A stretch of DNA of 64,000 nucleotides from Xenorhabdus griffiniae (GTDB lineage: Bacteria; Pseudomonadota; Gammaproteobacteria; Enterobacterales; Enterobacteriaceae). Below are positions 27,698 to 37,393 of the stretch, in pieces. The stretch lies in the NCBI RefSeq assembly GCF_037265215.1, contig NZ_CP147737.1, positions 4,248,001 to 4,312,000 of the forward strand, written 5' to 3'. The position numbers and the translations under genes were made by a program. Numbering within the stretch: position 1 is the stretch's first letter; every line of letters begins with the position of its first letter. The notes under the pieces are model-generated. The model saw only the letters and a list, made by a program, of their open reading frames with translations, searched no databases and had not been told where the DNA came from.

Positions 27698-28901
27698 ATT
27701 ACCAACTCATTATCTTTCATTATTTCCTCTGATGATAATGCTTCTTGGGAACGCTATAGCACACAGTCTATTTATGATTGGTTTCCCAATTATAGGGCGC
27801 ACTATGGGAATCAATGAATTGTTGACAGGAACATTACTTTCTGTCTCTGCTTTCAGTATGATGATTTTTGCTCCCTTCTGGGGCCGCTATACAGATAAAC
27901 ATGGGCAAAAAGCGCCTGTAGTTATCGGCATTGTGAGCACTGCATTATTTCTGATATTAACTGCTGGGGTGATCAAATTTCACACATCCTTTGAGCTTAC
28001 TATCCCACTGCTTTTTTCCTTATTCTTACTGTTAAAACTGACTCAATCTATTGGTGTTGCAGGGCTGATGCCCAGTGCACAAGCGTATGTTGTAAACCAA
28101 ACTTCACACCACGAACGTCTTTCAGGAATGGGGGTTATTGGGGCAACATTTGGCTTTGGCAGCATTATCGGTGGCTATCTTGCAATGAGTTCCGGCATAA
28201 CACAATTTCCATCAGCGCTGTTTATTTTGGGGGTAATTATGCTCATCATTAGCTTGGGGCATCGTTTTTTGAAAACACGTCCACTATCCCATGTACCACA
28301 GAATACCATGCTCCCTTATTCTTCATGCCCCCAACCACACAACTCAATTTTACCCTTTGCTTTAATAACATTCTGCGTCTTACTGGTTTATGGCATGCTC
28401 CAGCAGACCACTGGTCTCAGATTACAAGATCAACTTGGGTTTTCTACTCAAGAGGCTTTAAAAGGAAGTGGGGAACTGTTGATTTCATCTATGATCAGTA
28501 TGGCAGCAGGACAAGTTATATTCACTAATTTCACGACCAAGTACGCAGGCCGACTAATGATCATTGGATTTTTCTTCGGTTTGTTGAGTCTGATATATCT
28601 TGCGATAAGCAACACCTATATTTGTATGCTGATTGCGATGGTTTGTCTGGGAGGCGCCATGAGTTTGATTATTCCTGCCAACCTTACGTTGCTAAGTCAG
28701 ACCGTCGGTGAAAAACATCAAGCTTATGCAGCCTCAATTAATTTGATCGGCAAGGGACTAGGATGGGCTGCCGGACCTGTTATGGGAGTTGTATTTTATC
28801 AATATACACCGACCCTACCTGTCTGGTTCTCAATGATATTCTTCCTTGTAGCACTAGGTATTGTGATTTATCAGCGAAAAAACAGGCTGATTTTACAATA
28901 A
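27687..28901 (+). CDS. MFS transporter (co-transcribed with AraC regulator)
   Basis: A major facilitator of about 404 residues with roughly 12 membrane helices and the inter-helix motif GRYTDKHGQKAPVV (motif A type). The ATG at 27687 (MLIKLPTHYLSL) is preceded by TAAGGAAATATATC; a longer frame from 27585 is an overlap artefact. It is likely a drug or metabolite exporter, similar to siderophore or drug efflux MFS proteins. It may export the cluster product or an intermediate. Confidence 0.86.
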   Translation: MLIKLPTHYLSLFPLMIMLLGNAIAHSLFMIGFPIIGRTMGINELLTGTLLSVSAFSMMIFAPFWGRYTDKHGQKAPVVIGIVSTALFLILTAGVIKFHTSFELTIPLLFSLFLLLKLTQSIGVAGLMPSAQAYVVNQTSHHERLSGMGVIGATFGFGSIIGGYLAMSSGITQFPSALFILGVIMLIISLGHRFLKTRPLSHVPQNTMLPYSSCPQPHNSILPFALITFCVLLVYGMLQQTTGLRLQDQLGFSTQEALKGSGELLISSMISMAAGQVIFTNFTTKYAGRLMIIGFFFGLLSLIYLAISNTYICMLIAMVCLGGAMSLIIPANLTLLSQTVGEKHQAYAASINLIGKGLGWAAGPVMGVVFYQYTPTLPVWFSMIFFLVALGIVIYQRKNRLILQ

Positions 28902-28913
28902 ACTAATTATCAT

Positions 28914-28946
28914 GAGGGCTCTGAAACAGATTGGAATAGAGCCCTC
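28914..28946. terminator. Bidirectional hairpin between MFS and acyl-CoA dehydrogenase genes
   Basis: GAGGGCTCT (28914-28922) pairs with AGAGCCCTC (28938-28946) between two convergent genes. It likely ends both the AraC-MFS transcript and the 13.7-kb minus-strand operon. Confidence 0.6.
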
Positions 28947-28954
28947 GGAGAACA

Positions 28955-30124
28955 CTACACATCAACAATAATAGGTGCGCCCTGTTTGATTAAAGAGTTA
29001 GCGATAATATTACGATGGATTTCAGATGTTCCATCAATAATTCTGAATAACCGTGCATCGCGATAAAAACTTTCTATTAAATGCCCATCATGGCAACCTG
29101 AAGCGCCAAAAATCTGAACGGCATGATCGGCAACTTTCCCCAGCAGCTCGGTAACAAATACTTTCAGCATCGAAATTTCTTCACGACACGATTCTCCCTG
29201 ATCCATTCGTCTAGCTGTTTCCCACAACAATGCTCGCGCCGCCCGAATCTCAATAGCACAATCGGCAAGTATGTATCGAATATTCCCAGTTTCAACAATA
29301 GGTTTTCCAAATTGGTGACGTTGCTTGGCATGTTCTGTCATCAGATCAAGTAAACGCACACATTTACCCAGACCACGTGCAGCAACTTTCGCAAGACGTG
29401 CCCTTCCCAGAGTTTGACATAATATTTTAAATCCTTGATTCATCTCACCCAGTAAGGCGTCTTCTTCCACATGAATTTGATTAAATATCAGTTCATTATG
29501 GCTAGTGCCAATAAATCCCATCATATTAAAACTCTTCCCGAAAGAGAAGCCAGGCACATTTTTGTCTACTAAAAACAGAGAAATCCCTTTCGCCCCCAGT
29601 TCAGGGGCTGTTTTCGCTGCCACAATAAAATAGTCTGAGTACTCGGCATCACTGATATACGCTTTCCGGCCATTAAGCACCCACCCCTGATCGCTCTTAG
29701 TTGCACAGGTCTTAATGGAAGCTGCATCAGATCCAGCCTCAAGCTCAGAAACAGCTAGCGAGCACCAACGCTTTCCTTTCAGTGCTGGAAATAAGTATCG
29801 TTCCTGTTGAGCCACTGTACCCAGCATCAGACATTCATAGATATTTCCCGTTGCCCGCCTGATTAGAATATCTTTTGTCACCCCCAATTGTTCCTGAATG
29901 AGTACATTTTCAAATGTACTCATTCCGGCACCGCCATACTTAAAATCAATATTGGTCGCAAACAACTTTGATTCCTGCCCCAATCTCATCAGAGTCCTGG
30001 CTTGCTCTGGCTCAATTCCTCCCTGTTGAGTCACCGTGTTCTCCAATGGCACGAGGTGTTCCCAAGTAAAGCGACGTGCTTTTTCGACCAGCACATGCTG
30101 GTCTAGTGTTAACTGAGTCATCAC
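28955..30124 (-). CDS. Acyl-CoA dehydrogenase family enzyme
   Basis: A 389-residue flavoprotein of the acyl-CoA dehydrogenase fold: an N-terminal helical domain, a middle beta domain (SLAVSELEAGSDAASIKT) and a C-terminal helical domain ending in YRDARLFRIIDGTSEIHRN. In most family members the base is Glu in YEGTSEI; here the aligned residues are IDGTSEI, with Asp. It is the last gene of the minus-strand operon, 35 bp after the PigE-like gene. Likely job: make the alpha,beta-unsaturated acyl thioester that the PigE/PigD pair needs, as TamP is proposed to do in tambjamine synthesis. Activity on CoA or carrier-bound substrate is not known. Confidence 0.88.
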   Translation of the reverse strand: MMTQLTLDQHVLVEKARRFTWEHLVPLENTVTQQGGIEPEQARTLMRLGQESKLFATNIDFKYGGAGMSTFENVLIQEQLGVTKDILIRRATGNIYECLMLGTVAQQERYLFPALKGKRWCSLAVSELEAGSDAASIKTCATKSDQGWVLNGRKAYISDAEYSDYFIVAAKTAPELGAKGISLFLVDKNVPGFSFGKSFNMMGFIGTSHNELIFNQIHVEEDALLGEMNQGFKILCQTLGRARLAKVAARGLGKCVRLLDLMTEHAKQRHQFGKPIVETGNIRYILADCAIEIRAARALLWETARRMDQGESCREEISMLKVFVTELLGKVADHAVQIFGASGCHDGHLIESFYRDARLFRIIDGTSEIHRNIIANSLIKQGAPIIVDV

Positions 30125-30159
30125 TTCTTCCTTCTGACATCCAGATAAATTCAGATGAT

Positions 30160-32673
30160 CTAATAATGAAATGTCGACATATCTTCACAAACCTGACGAA
30201 ATGCCTCAGCAAAATATTTAGCATCATCGTGAGTAAGGGTTAGTGGTGGCTGAATCCGCATCACTCGGTTACTATTTGCGGTCATAAATGTCAAAATCTG
30301 GTGTTCTTGTGCCAACTTAGTGACAATGCGCAAAACGAACATGTCTTCCATGCCTTGCTCTATCTCATGCAGGGCCTCATCAATATGGTATTTAGCCTTA
30401 TCTGACAACAGATAGTAGGTTCCAACAGCATCCCAACTGAAACGGTGAGCCAACTCATTAACTGTGGCAGCAACACTTCCAGCAAAGGGTTGCTCGAACT
30501 CAATAGCTAACATGAGGCCTTTTCCCCGAACCGATTTCACAAACGGATAGTCGTCAGCAACATCCTGTAATAATTTTTTCAAATAGGACCCCACATCTAT
30601 AGCATTTTCGGCTAGTTTTTCTTCTTCAATCAACTTAAGTGCACTCAAAGCAACAGCAGCAGCCAAATTTCCTCCGCCAAATGTTGATGTATGCAATATA
30701 AATCGATCTATACTGCCATAAGCCGCATCCCACACTTTAGGGGTCGAAATTGTGGCACCAATAGGAATGACACCGCCAGACAACGATTTCGATAACGTCA
30801 GAATATCAGGACACACCTGCTCCCACTCACAGTAGAACATTTTTCCAGTACGCCCCAGTCCCGTCTGGATTTCATCCAAAATCAACAAACAGTCATACTG
30901 ATCACAAAGACGGCGCACAGCTTGCAAGTAGCCTGGAGGAGAAAGAATGACACCGCCTTCACCTTGGATAGGTTCCAAAATAAACGCAGCGATATTGCCC
31001 AATTTCAATTGCTGTTCCAATGCAACGATATCCCCAAATGGAATAGCATGACACTGACTCAACAAAGGTTTGAAATGCTTACGGTGCTTCTCCCTTCCTG
31101 TGACGGAGAGAGCCCCCATGGTTTTTCCGTGATACCCATTTTCACAATATAGCAATGTACTTTTATCCGATGCGGCTAGCGCCAATTTTATTGCAGCTTC
31201 AACGGCTTCTGTCCCTGAATTACTGAGAAATACTCGTGATAAAGCGCCCGGTGCTATATTAGCCAGTTTTTCTGCCAATAGTGACGCCTGATATGGAATC
31301 GAGACATACTGAACAAAAGTAGGTTGTTGATGGGCTAAATAATTTGTTACGGCTGCCACAATGGCCGGATGGTTATGACCAACATTTACACATCCATAAC
31401 CAGAAATAAAGTCATAGTATTCAATTCCCTGCGTATCAGTCAGTTTGAGTCCTTCTCCTTTGACAAATACTCTTTCCAGATGATTATATTCATAGAAATC
31501 GATCATTTCAGGGTTGATGTACTGTCGGAAACGTTCTACCGTCTCCCGGAAATTCGAGATACTAGGATGAGAAACCAGTTCTGCTGGAGGTTGAGGATGA
31601 TGATAACGTCGGATCGCCACCCAATCCTGCTCTTTTACATGCCTCCCCAGACTGGCAAGCCGAGCCGGACTAAAACCATGTTTCAAGGCAATCTCTCCAA
31701 TATTGAGAACCTTATTACAATCTAACTCTCTGCCAATAGAATAGAGTTCTGCCCGTTCTTCAAGAGCAAGAATCAGAGTTTCAGCTAGACATCCATTCAT
31801 AAACATTTTTGGCTCAAACTCAGGCTGAGCTCCGCCAAAAGAGATCTGATCATTGGCAGAAATCAATCCCCCATCCAGCAGGAGTATATCTCGCCTTGGT
31901 TCATCTTGAGGCAAAACATCCCGGGGAAGTGCCACATCAACCACCACTGAACCAGGTTTTAATCTGGCAGGGTCAATAACTCCACCAGTGGAGGTTGCCG
32001 CGACATAGAACGAAATGATTGGATAACATGTGCTAATATCATTTGTCAGCCGTATCTGAGCGTGGTAGGTTTCGGGCAGATAAGACAACAATTTTTCGGT
32101 AACCGCTTCACGGTGACGATGCACCAGATGTAAGCGAACCCCTAAAGGCAGTAATAAGCGGGCAAGCACGAGGGCAATGGAACCTGGATAGCCAGCAATG
32201 GCTATTTCTGCCTCATTTTCACTTATATTTAAATTTGCCAGTGTATCGAGCACATTCCGGTAAGCCACATAAGCTGTCAGAGAATTCCCTGTCGTCACCG
32301 GAACTACAGCCTGTTCGGCTGTTTGTAAACCACGTTGGCCGACAATACCCGTGAATCCACCTAGCCCCACCAACTCAGCACCTTCTTCGCAAAGTTGACT
32401 AATTCCTGCAACTACACGCTCAGTAATCACTTTAGGCTGTGTTAGCATTTCTTCGGCAGTTAATGGCATGTAATGAATAATCCCACTACAGGTGGCTCCC
32501 GTTGCACTAATCACTTTTTCAAATCGTGTAAAAGGAACTAAGTTTTCATGCTGCCAAATATTTGGCTGAAATCCTTGAGCTTGATCACGGCAAGTTCGGA
32601 TAAACATATCCATCAACTTTGAATGCCGCTTAAGTGGTATTGATGTAGGATGTGCAATAAAACCAAATTTCAC
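30160..32673 (-). CDS. PigE-like thioester reductase-aminotransferase fusion
   Basis: An 837-residue two-domain enzyme. Residues 1-380 match cyanobacterial acyl-ACP reductase and the N-terminus of PigE: MKFGFIAHPTS, SATGATCSGIIHYMPL, AELVGLGGFTGIVG, the nucleotide loop IAGYPGSIALVLARLL, and a conserved Cys in MNGCLAETLILALEE that aligns with the acyl-accepting Cys of AAR. Residues 410-837 are a class III PLP aminotransferase, with the lysine in LTLSKSLSGGVIPIGA. PigE transaminates 3-acetyloctanal in prodigiosin synthesis and TamH has the same layout. Length fits PigE (about 853). It follows the PigD-like gene by 10 nt. Confidence 0.9.
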   Translation of the reverse strand: MKFGFIAHPTSIPLKRHSKLMDMFIRTCRDQAQGFQPNIWQHENLVPFTRFEKVISATGATCSGIIHYMPLTAEEMLTQPKVITERVVAGISQLCEEGAELVGLGGFTGIVGQRGLQTAEQAVVPVTTGNSLTAYVAYRNVLDTLANLNISENEAEIAIAGYPGSIALVLARLLLPLGVRLHLVHRHREAVTEKLLSYLPETYHAQIRLTNDISTCYPIISFYVAATSTGGVIDPARLKPGSVVVDVALPRDVLPQDEPRRDILLLDGGLISANDQISFGGAQPEFEPKMFMNGCLAETLILALEERAELYSIGRELDCNKVLNIGEIALKHGFSPARLASLGRHVKEQDWVAIRRYHHPQPPAELVSHPSISNFRETVERFRQYINPEMIDFYEYNHLERVFVKGEGLKLTDTQGIEYYDFISGYGCVNVGHNHPAIVAAVTNYLAHQQPTFVQYVSIPYQASLLAEKLANIAPGALSRVFLSNSGTEAVEAAIKLALAASDKSTLLYCENGYHGKTMGALSVTGREKHRKHFKPLLSQCHAIPFGDIVALEQQLKLGNIAAFILEPIQGEGGVILSPPGYLQAVRRLCDQYDCLLILDEIQTGLGRTGKMFYCEWEQVCPDILTLSKSLSGGVIPIGATISTPKVWDAAYGSIDRFILHTSTFGGGNLAAAVALSALKLIEEEKLAENAIDVGSYLKKLLQDVADDYPFVKSVRGKGLMLAIEFEQPFAGSVAATVNELAHRFSWDAVGTYYLLSDKAKYHIDEALHEIEQGMEDMFVLRIVTKLAQEHQILTFMTANSNRVMRIQPPLTLTHDDAKYFAEAFRQVCEDMSTFHY

Positions 32674-32683
32674 GTTACATTCC

Positions 32684-35095
32684 TTATACTATATTGACAC
32701 ATTGCCATGCTGCTTCAGAGAGCAGGCTAAGCCCATCCCCATCGGAGTTATGTGAGAGCATGACGTCGATAAAATAAATAGTTTGAGGGGTTGTTAACAC
32801 AGTTTCGCAATAGGCTGCATCAAAAGTTGCCCAGCGCTCACGAATGACCTGTATTGTTCCATGTGGCTCAGAGGAAATCTGGATATTAGAAGTCGTGACC
32901 AGAGCTAGATAACGCGATGATGTAACAAGAGAGGACTGTTTTATCTCATTGGTTGCACTTCGCTTATCGATATATGATCGAATCATCGACAGCATACCAT
33001 TACACAAATAAAACACAGAAATATTAATCTTCTGTCGATGTGGATTTTGCATCAATGCTCGCTCAATATGATGTTCGATGTTTGGAGTTAAATCTCTGGC
33101 ACCATCACCAATAAATGCCAGAATATTCTGAGATGATGTGCGAGCCAAATAAGGCAATGACATCAACGCATCTCCCATCAGTGCCCGACCATACCAACCG
33201 GAAAATCCTTTTCCTGTTTTCGGTAAATTCCGAATCGCACTGACTCCGCATCTCCCTACATCATAAACACCTGTATAGACAAATCCCTGCTTACTAATCA
33301 GATTATGCAACTGTTTCCCTAAGTGGGCGTAAAAGTAATTGGGTGACATCGGCATCTGTGGCAGCCAATCTATCGGCGTTGTGTCAGGGCAATTCTGGAC
33401 TCGTGCCAGTTCGTGACGACGATAAGCAAGTACCTCTTCATCCACATTAAGTCGAGCAAGCACTGTTTTTAAGAACGGGAGTAAATCACTATGTACAGCC
33501 AAATCAGTGTAAGGTGACATGTGTTCTGAACGACAGTTCACCTGAACAATATGACATTTATTTTTAAGTTTACTGGGAGAAAGTGGCGAGGATGCTTCAT
33601 CGACTTTACTTTTGAGGAAAAAAATACTCTGGCTTTCAGGTGCAGCAAGCTCCTGTCCCTCATGTAAATAACGAAATATTCTGCGGCTGAAGCCATAGTT
33701 CGACAACGTTCCGATATAGTTACTTACAAGCTTTTGCTGATGATAATCACTGATCCCCCCCGGCGAAATCATCGCATCTGCTAACACTATTCCAGCTTTT
33801 TCAGCAATCTGATAAATCAGTTCACGTTCTTGAACTGCCAAATGGCAACATTGCCACAGTATACGACGCTTGTCATGATTGATCAGAAACATCACGGCAT
33901 CTATGACGGACGTTTCACTATCCTCAATCAGTGGAGGCAAAAGACTCCACTGATTCGGATGGGGCAACTGTTCAGATTTCAGAGTGCATTCCAAAACAGA
34001 TTGGGTTGCCAAAATAAACACGGGACCAGGCTGTGACTGTAATAGAGCACCGATTTCACTCAACCGCTCAGGTAAGGTCGCTCTATCATCAATATAGACA
34101 CACGGAATTCCTTTGGCTTCAATCGATTTCCTGCCATCATAATCTTGGTGCATCGTACCTTGAAATGGATACCAGCTATTGCCAGGACTATCTGCACAAA
34201 TGATGATACCTGGCGCATGAGCACGCTTTAGGTTGTATAATGTGCCACGAAACTCATCAATCATACCTGAAGTCGCTGCAATCACGTAACCATGCTGATA
34301 AAATTGCCAACCACAAAGTGCAGAAACAGCCAGGCTGTGCTCATTCGGCCCACTTTCACACAAGGTAGATGTATTATCACATAAGCGAAGCATGGAATCG
34401 ATAAACCCAGAGATCATCGACCCTGTATAGTAGTGAAAGTCCCAACGCTCTTGAAAATGGTACTCCATATAATCATAGATAAACTGTGCCATCGATGATG
34501 TCATCAATTTAGAAGTCGTTGCTCTAACGAGCAAGGGATTAATATAAACATTATCCAAATGATCCATCAGGTTTTTTAATACCTGTATTTCCCAAACCAG
34601 CGGATCAGACTGCCTAATATTGCACGTCACAGAATCCATCATTTGTACTTGTGCACTATCCTGCGTCATTTCTGATAACGAAAACAAACAAGAATAGGGA
34701 GAAAATTTCCCAGAGTTCGACTCAAACAACTGGAAAAACTGATGACAGACCTGTTCGTAATCCCCATGCTGTAAAAACAGATCATCAGCAATCACTAGAT
34801 CGAGGGTTCTGTCTGGATGCAATGCCATATCAGCCAGAGCTTCATCCAATGTTTCATAGGTCATAACATGAAAAGAAAATTGATGTTTTTTCTGATAGGC
34901 CAGCAAGTATTCTCTGGCTTGCTGAAGCAAGTACGTCATAATAAAGTCAACCGAAACTGCCGAATTAGGTTCCCAAACTCCACAGTCACCAGACTCAGTG
35001 CCAATTGATAATTCCAACTTATTAATTGCTTCTTTCACACCTTGACTTACAATTTGAGACTGAGCGACCACACAAATTCCGATGTAATGATGCAT
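32684..35095 (-). CDS. PigD-like thiamine-diphosphate-dependent enzyme
   Basis: About 803 residues. The C-terminal third has a ThDP-binding signature (AFIGDGARDLTP ... VFYLCNGM, i.e. GDG and Asn about 25-30 residues later) and the middle has AATSGMIDEFRGTLYNL, which likely holds the cofactor-activating Glu. PigD adds an acetyl group from pyruvate to an enal (Stetter-type reaction) to give a 3-acetyl-alkanal. The direct PigD-PigE order supports the same chemistry here. The ATG at 35095 is chosen because GGAGATCCT precedes it; a Met at 35116 overlaps the GH88-like stop but has no ribosome-binding site. Confidence 0.83.
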   Translation of the reverse strand: MHHYIGICVVAQSQIVSQGVKEAINKLELSIGTESGDCGVWEPNSAVSVDFIMTYLLQQAREYLLAYQKKHQFSFHVMTYETLDEALADMALHPDRTLDLVIADDLFLQHGDYEQVCHQFFQLFESNSGKFSPYSCLFSLSEMTQDSAQVQMMDSVTCNIRQSDPLVWEIQVLKNLMDHLDNVYINPLLVRATTSKLMTSSMAQFIYDYMEYHFQERWDFHYYTGSMISGFIDSMLRLCDNTSTLCESGPNEHSLAVSALCGWQFYQHGYVIAATSGMIDEFRGTLYNLKRAHAPGIIICADSPGNSWYPFQGTMHQDYDGRKSIEAKGIPCVYIDDRATLPERLSEIGALLQSQPGPVFILATQSVLECTLKSEQLPHPNQWSLLPPLIEDSETSVIDAVMFLINHDKRRILWQCCHLAVQERELIYQIAEKAGIVLADAMISPGGISDYHQQKLVSNYIGTLSNYGFSRRIFRYLHEGQELAAPESQSIFFLKSKVDEASSPLSPSKLKNKCHIVQVNCRSEHMSPYTDLAVHSDLLPFLKTVLARLNVDEEVLAYRRHELARVQNCPDTTPIDWLPQMPMSPNYFYAHLGKQLHNLISKQGFVYTGVYDVGRCGVSAIRNLPKTGKGFSGWYGRALMGDALMSLPYLARTSSQNILAFIGDGARDLTPNIEHHIERALMQNPHRQKINISVFYLCNGMLSMIRSYIDKRSATNEIKQSSLVTSSRYLALVTTSNIQISSEPHGTIQVIRERWATFDAAYCETVLTTPQTIYFIDVMLSHNSDGDGLSLLSEAAWQCVNIV

Positions 35096-35115
35096 AGGAT
35101 CTCCATAATTATTCA

Positions 35116-36183
35116 TCAGAATGTACTAGCTTTGATCGTACCTGAAGCGACAAGCAAAGCCTGACATAGGAAAAAGTAGCCATAAGGCATTTCTGTAATT
35201 TCTTGGTTATTTTCAGAAGTGGTATAGCAACATCCAACAAACCTGATTGTTTCGTCCTCTTCGATAAAACTGGGATAAGTGAGTACCTGATGCAGTAAAA
35301 CTTTGCCTCTTTCCCACCAGACAGAATTCCCGCCACAGGCTTCATCCAGCTTAAAAAAAGCCACAGCACTGATCAGTGTTGCAGAAGGATCAATAACAGG
35401 ATGCTTATGATGCCCCGTCTTTGGCACATCGGAAGAATGAACGGAATAGTCTTGCCACCATACACTACAAGATAATTCCGCTACGTGGAGAAATGTTTCT
35501 GGATTATACAAAGCAGCACAGGCCATTCCTAACATTCCCCAACTTTGCCCACGTGGCCAACTGCCTGCCTCTCCTACTGGCTTCCATTTTTCTGAACTCT
35601 CTGACAGACAAAAATGACTGTGGGTATAAAATTTTCCTGAAGGGTGAATTAATTGATGGGCAGTTAATTGGGCATGTGCTTGTGGCATCTCCTGCCAATG
35701 ATGATGTACTCCTAATTCAACCAATGCGGCACAAGGATCTATTGATAGGCAGTTGTTTCCATATTCTCCTCCTCCCATTTCAGTCCCAACAGGAAAGCCC
35801 TGCCAAGGAGCAAAGGTCTGACTCAATTGTTCTTGAAATTGGAGGATAAGTTCGCCAGCCCGAGCATCATTCACTAAACGCAACGCGGGACCAAATCCGT
35901 ACCAAGCATTCATCACCCGAAATATAGACTGAACATACTTCCCTGCTTGGATTTGATCCCAACGGAATTGGGTACGGGATATCAAAGTAGGATGATTTGA
36001 GAAATAACCTGCTAGCCAACAACTCCCCGCCCAAAATCCGGCACCCCAAGAGCCACGAGATGACGTCATCCATGACGGACTATCGATAAGTCGATATAAA
36101 GGAAAACGGGGAGCAATCTGTCTCTCAATATTAGCCACAGACATTGCCAATTTATGAATCAACCTCTGGTAATCGAAGTGCAT
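35116..36183 (-). CDS. GH88-like (unsaturated glucuronyl hydrolase family) protein
   Basis: 355 residues with the alpha/alpha-barrel marks of GH88: GSWGAGFWAGSCWLAGYF (compare W-x-GFW-x-G-x-x-WL), an Asp in NNCLSIDPCAALVELG, and SWPRGQSWGMLGMACAAL, which matches the conserved ARGQAW segment. Members hydrate the 4,5-double bond of unsaturated uronic sugars, a vinyl-ether hydration. No polysaccharide genes are nearby, no signal peptide is seen, and it sits tightly between the MFS and PigD-like genes. It may have been recruited to hydrate or hydrolyse an enol ether or a sugar on the pathway intermediate. Confidence 0.78.
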   Translation of the reverse strand: MHFDYQRLIHKLAMSVANIERQIAPRFPLYRLIDSPSWMTSSRGSWGAGFWAGSCWLAGYFSNHPTLISRTQFRWDQIQAGKYVQSIFRVMNAWYGFGPALRLVNDARAGELILQFQEQLSQTFAPWQGFPVGTEMGGGEYGNNCLSIDPCAALVELGVHHHWQEMPQAHAQLTAHQLIHPSGKFYTHSHFCLSESSEKWKPVGEAGSWPRGQSWGMLGMACAALYNPETFLHVAELSCSVWWQDYSVHSSDVPKTGHHKHPVIDPSATLISAVAFFKLDEACGGNSVWWERGKVLLHQVLTYPSFIEEDETIRFVGCCYTTSENNQEITEMPYGYFFLCQALLVASGTIKASTF

Positions 36184-36199
36184 AATGAGTGCCTTCTGC

Positions 36200-37387
36200 T
36201 TACATTATCTGTGATAAAGACCAGCGCAAACGGAGTACTGCAAGAAAGCCGAAGCTTAATAGTATTAACATGAACCCCATTCCTGCCCATGTCGATCCAA
36301 AATAAGCCACCACCCACTGGAAAAGCAATGATCCCAATGCCAGCCCACCAAAAAATGCAAAAGAAACTCGTCCAGATGCAATGGGTATCTCACCAAAACA
36401 ATCATGATGCAGAATCATAGACATCGCCAGAGCATTGGTTGCTACAAGCGTACAACCAATCCCAATCACCCCGACATAAACCAGCCAGAGGTTTTGTGGT
36501 GAGGCATTAAATGTCGCAAGTAAAGCGAGAAATGCAAATACAAACAATAAAGCCAATAAATCGGACTCTTGCTTAAAGCGACTTGCCAGAGGCGTCAGCA
36601 CCAAACGAGAGATCCAGCCCATCAACCCGAATAATGTGACAAGAAATGCAGCCTGACTAATAGGCATTCCCAATTGAGAAGCAAACATCGGTACCTGGGT
36701 AATAAAGGCTGCCAACACAATACCAACACAACCTTGCATTAACATCAGCATACTTATTGTGTTCAATTGTGCTGTTCTGTGATATTTCACTTGTGGAACA
36801 GTCACTTTTGGCTGCCAGTTACAGATCGCAGCTAAAATCGCCATGAATAGACACACTGGAACAATAGCACCTAACGCTACCCGCCATCCCCATTGTGCTG
36901 CCATCCATGGCAAAATCGTCCCTGCCACCAATGCGGAGAGTTGAACTCCAGATTGCTTTAATCCCACCATGAACGATTTATGTGTAGGTGTTACCTGAGT
37001 CGCAATGGCCTGATTGGTCATCGGATTTGCCAAAGCCTGCGCAATACCGCAGACTGCTATTGCCAGTATCATCAGCCAAGGATGATTTGCCAAAACCAAT
37101 GCTGCAAATGCTCCACCAGTGAACAAAAACAACGTAATACTTGCCCAACGGGTACCTAATTTTTTCACCCATCGTCCAGCGGGAAAGGATAAAATAGCAG
37201 CTACACCAAATGCTGTTAGCGTAAATCCTCCCAGGAGTTCGCGATCAATCTCACCCTCCTGTAACATAAAAGGTGCTAATGCCCCACTAGCATAAAGAAT
37301 CAGCATAGGCAGTGCCATCGCTAGTACTAAAATAAATCCCAGCGATAACTCCATCTTTTTATTATGGGTTTCATTTTGAATCGCCAT
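36200..37387 (-). CDS. MFS transporter in the biosynthetic operon
   Basis: About 395 residues with 12 predicted membrane helices; motif A-like AGRWVKKLGTRWAS lies between helices 2 and 3. The ATG at 37387 is used: AGGAGG, which lies in the last codons and stop of the preceding ligase gene, is its ribosome-binding site, so translation is coupled. It is a second, different MFS protein from that at 27687. Likely exporter of the product, or importer of a precursor. Confidence 0.87.
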   Translation of the reverse strand: MAIQNETHNKKMELSLGFILVLAMALPMLILYASGALAPFMLQEGEIDRELLGGFTLTAFGVAAILSFPAGRWVKKLGTRWASITLFLFTGGAFAALVLANHPWLMILAIAVCGIAQALANPMTNQAIATQVTPTHKSFMVGLKQSGVQLSALVAGTILPWMAAQWGWRVALGAIVPVCLFMAILAAICNWQPKVTVPQVKYHRTAQLNTISMLMLMQGCVGIVLAAFITQVPMFASQLGMPISQAAFLVTLFGLMGWISRLVLTPLASRFKQESDLLALLFVFAFLALLATFNASPQNLWLVYVGVIGIGCTLVATNALAMSMILHHDCFGEIPIASGRVSFAFFGGLALGSLLFQWVVAYFGSTWAGMGFMLILLSFGFLAVLRLRWSLSQIM

Positions 37388-37393
37388 ATACAA

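Noticed and set aside
30160..36183. A prodigiosin cluster
   Set aside because: Only PigD-like and PigE-like proteins are present. No PigA, PigC, PigF-PigN or PigB-like genes were found anywhere in the window.
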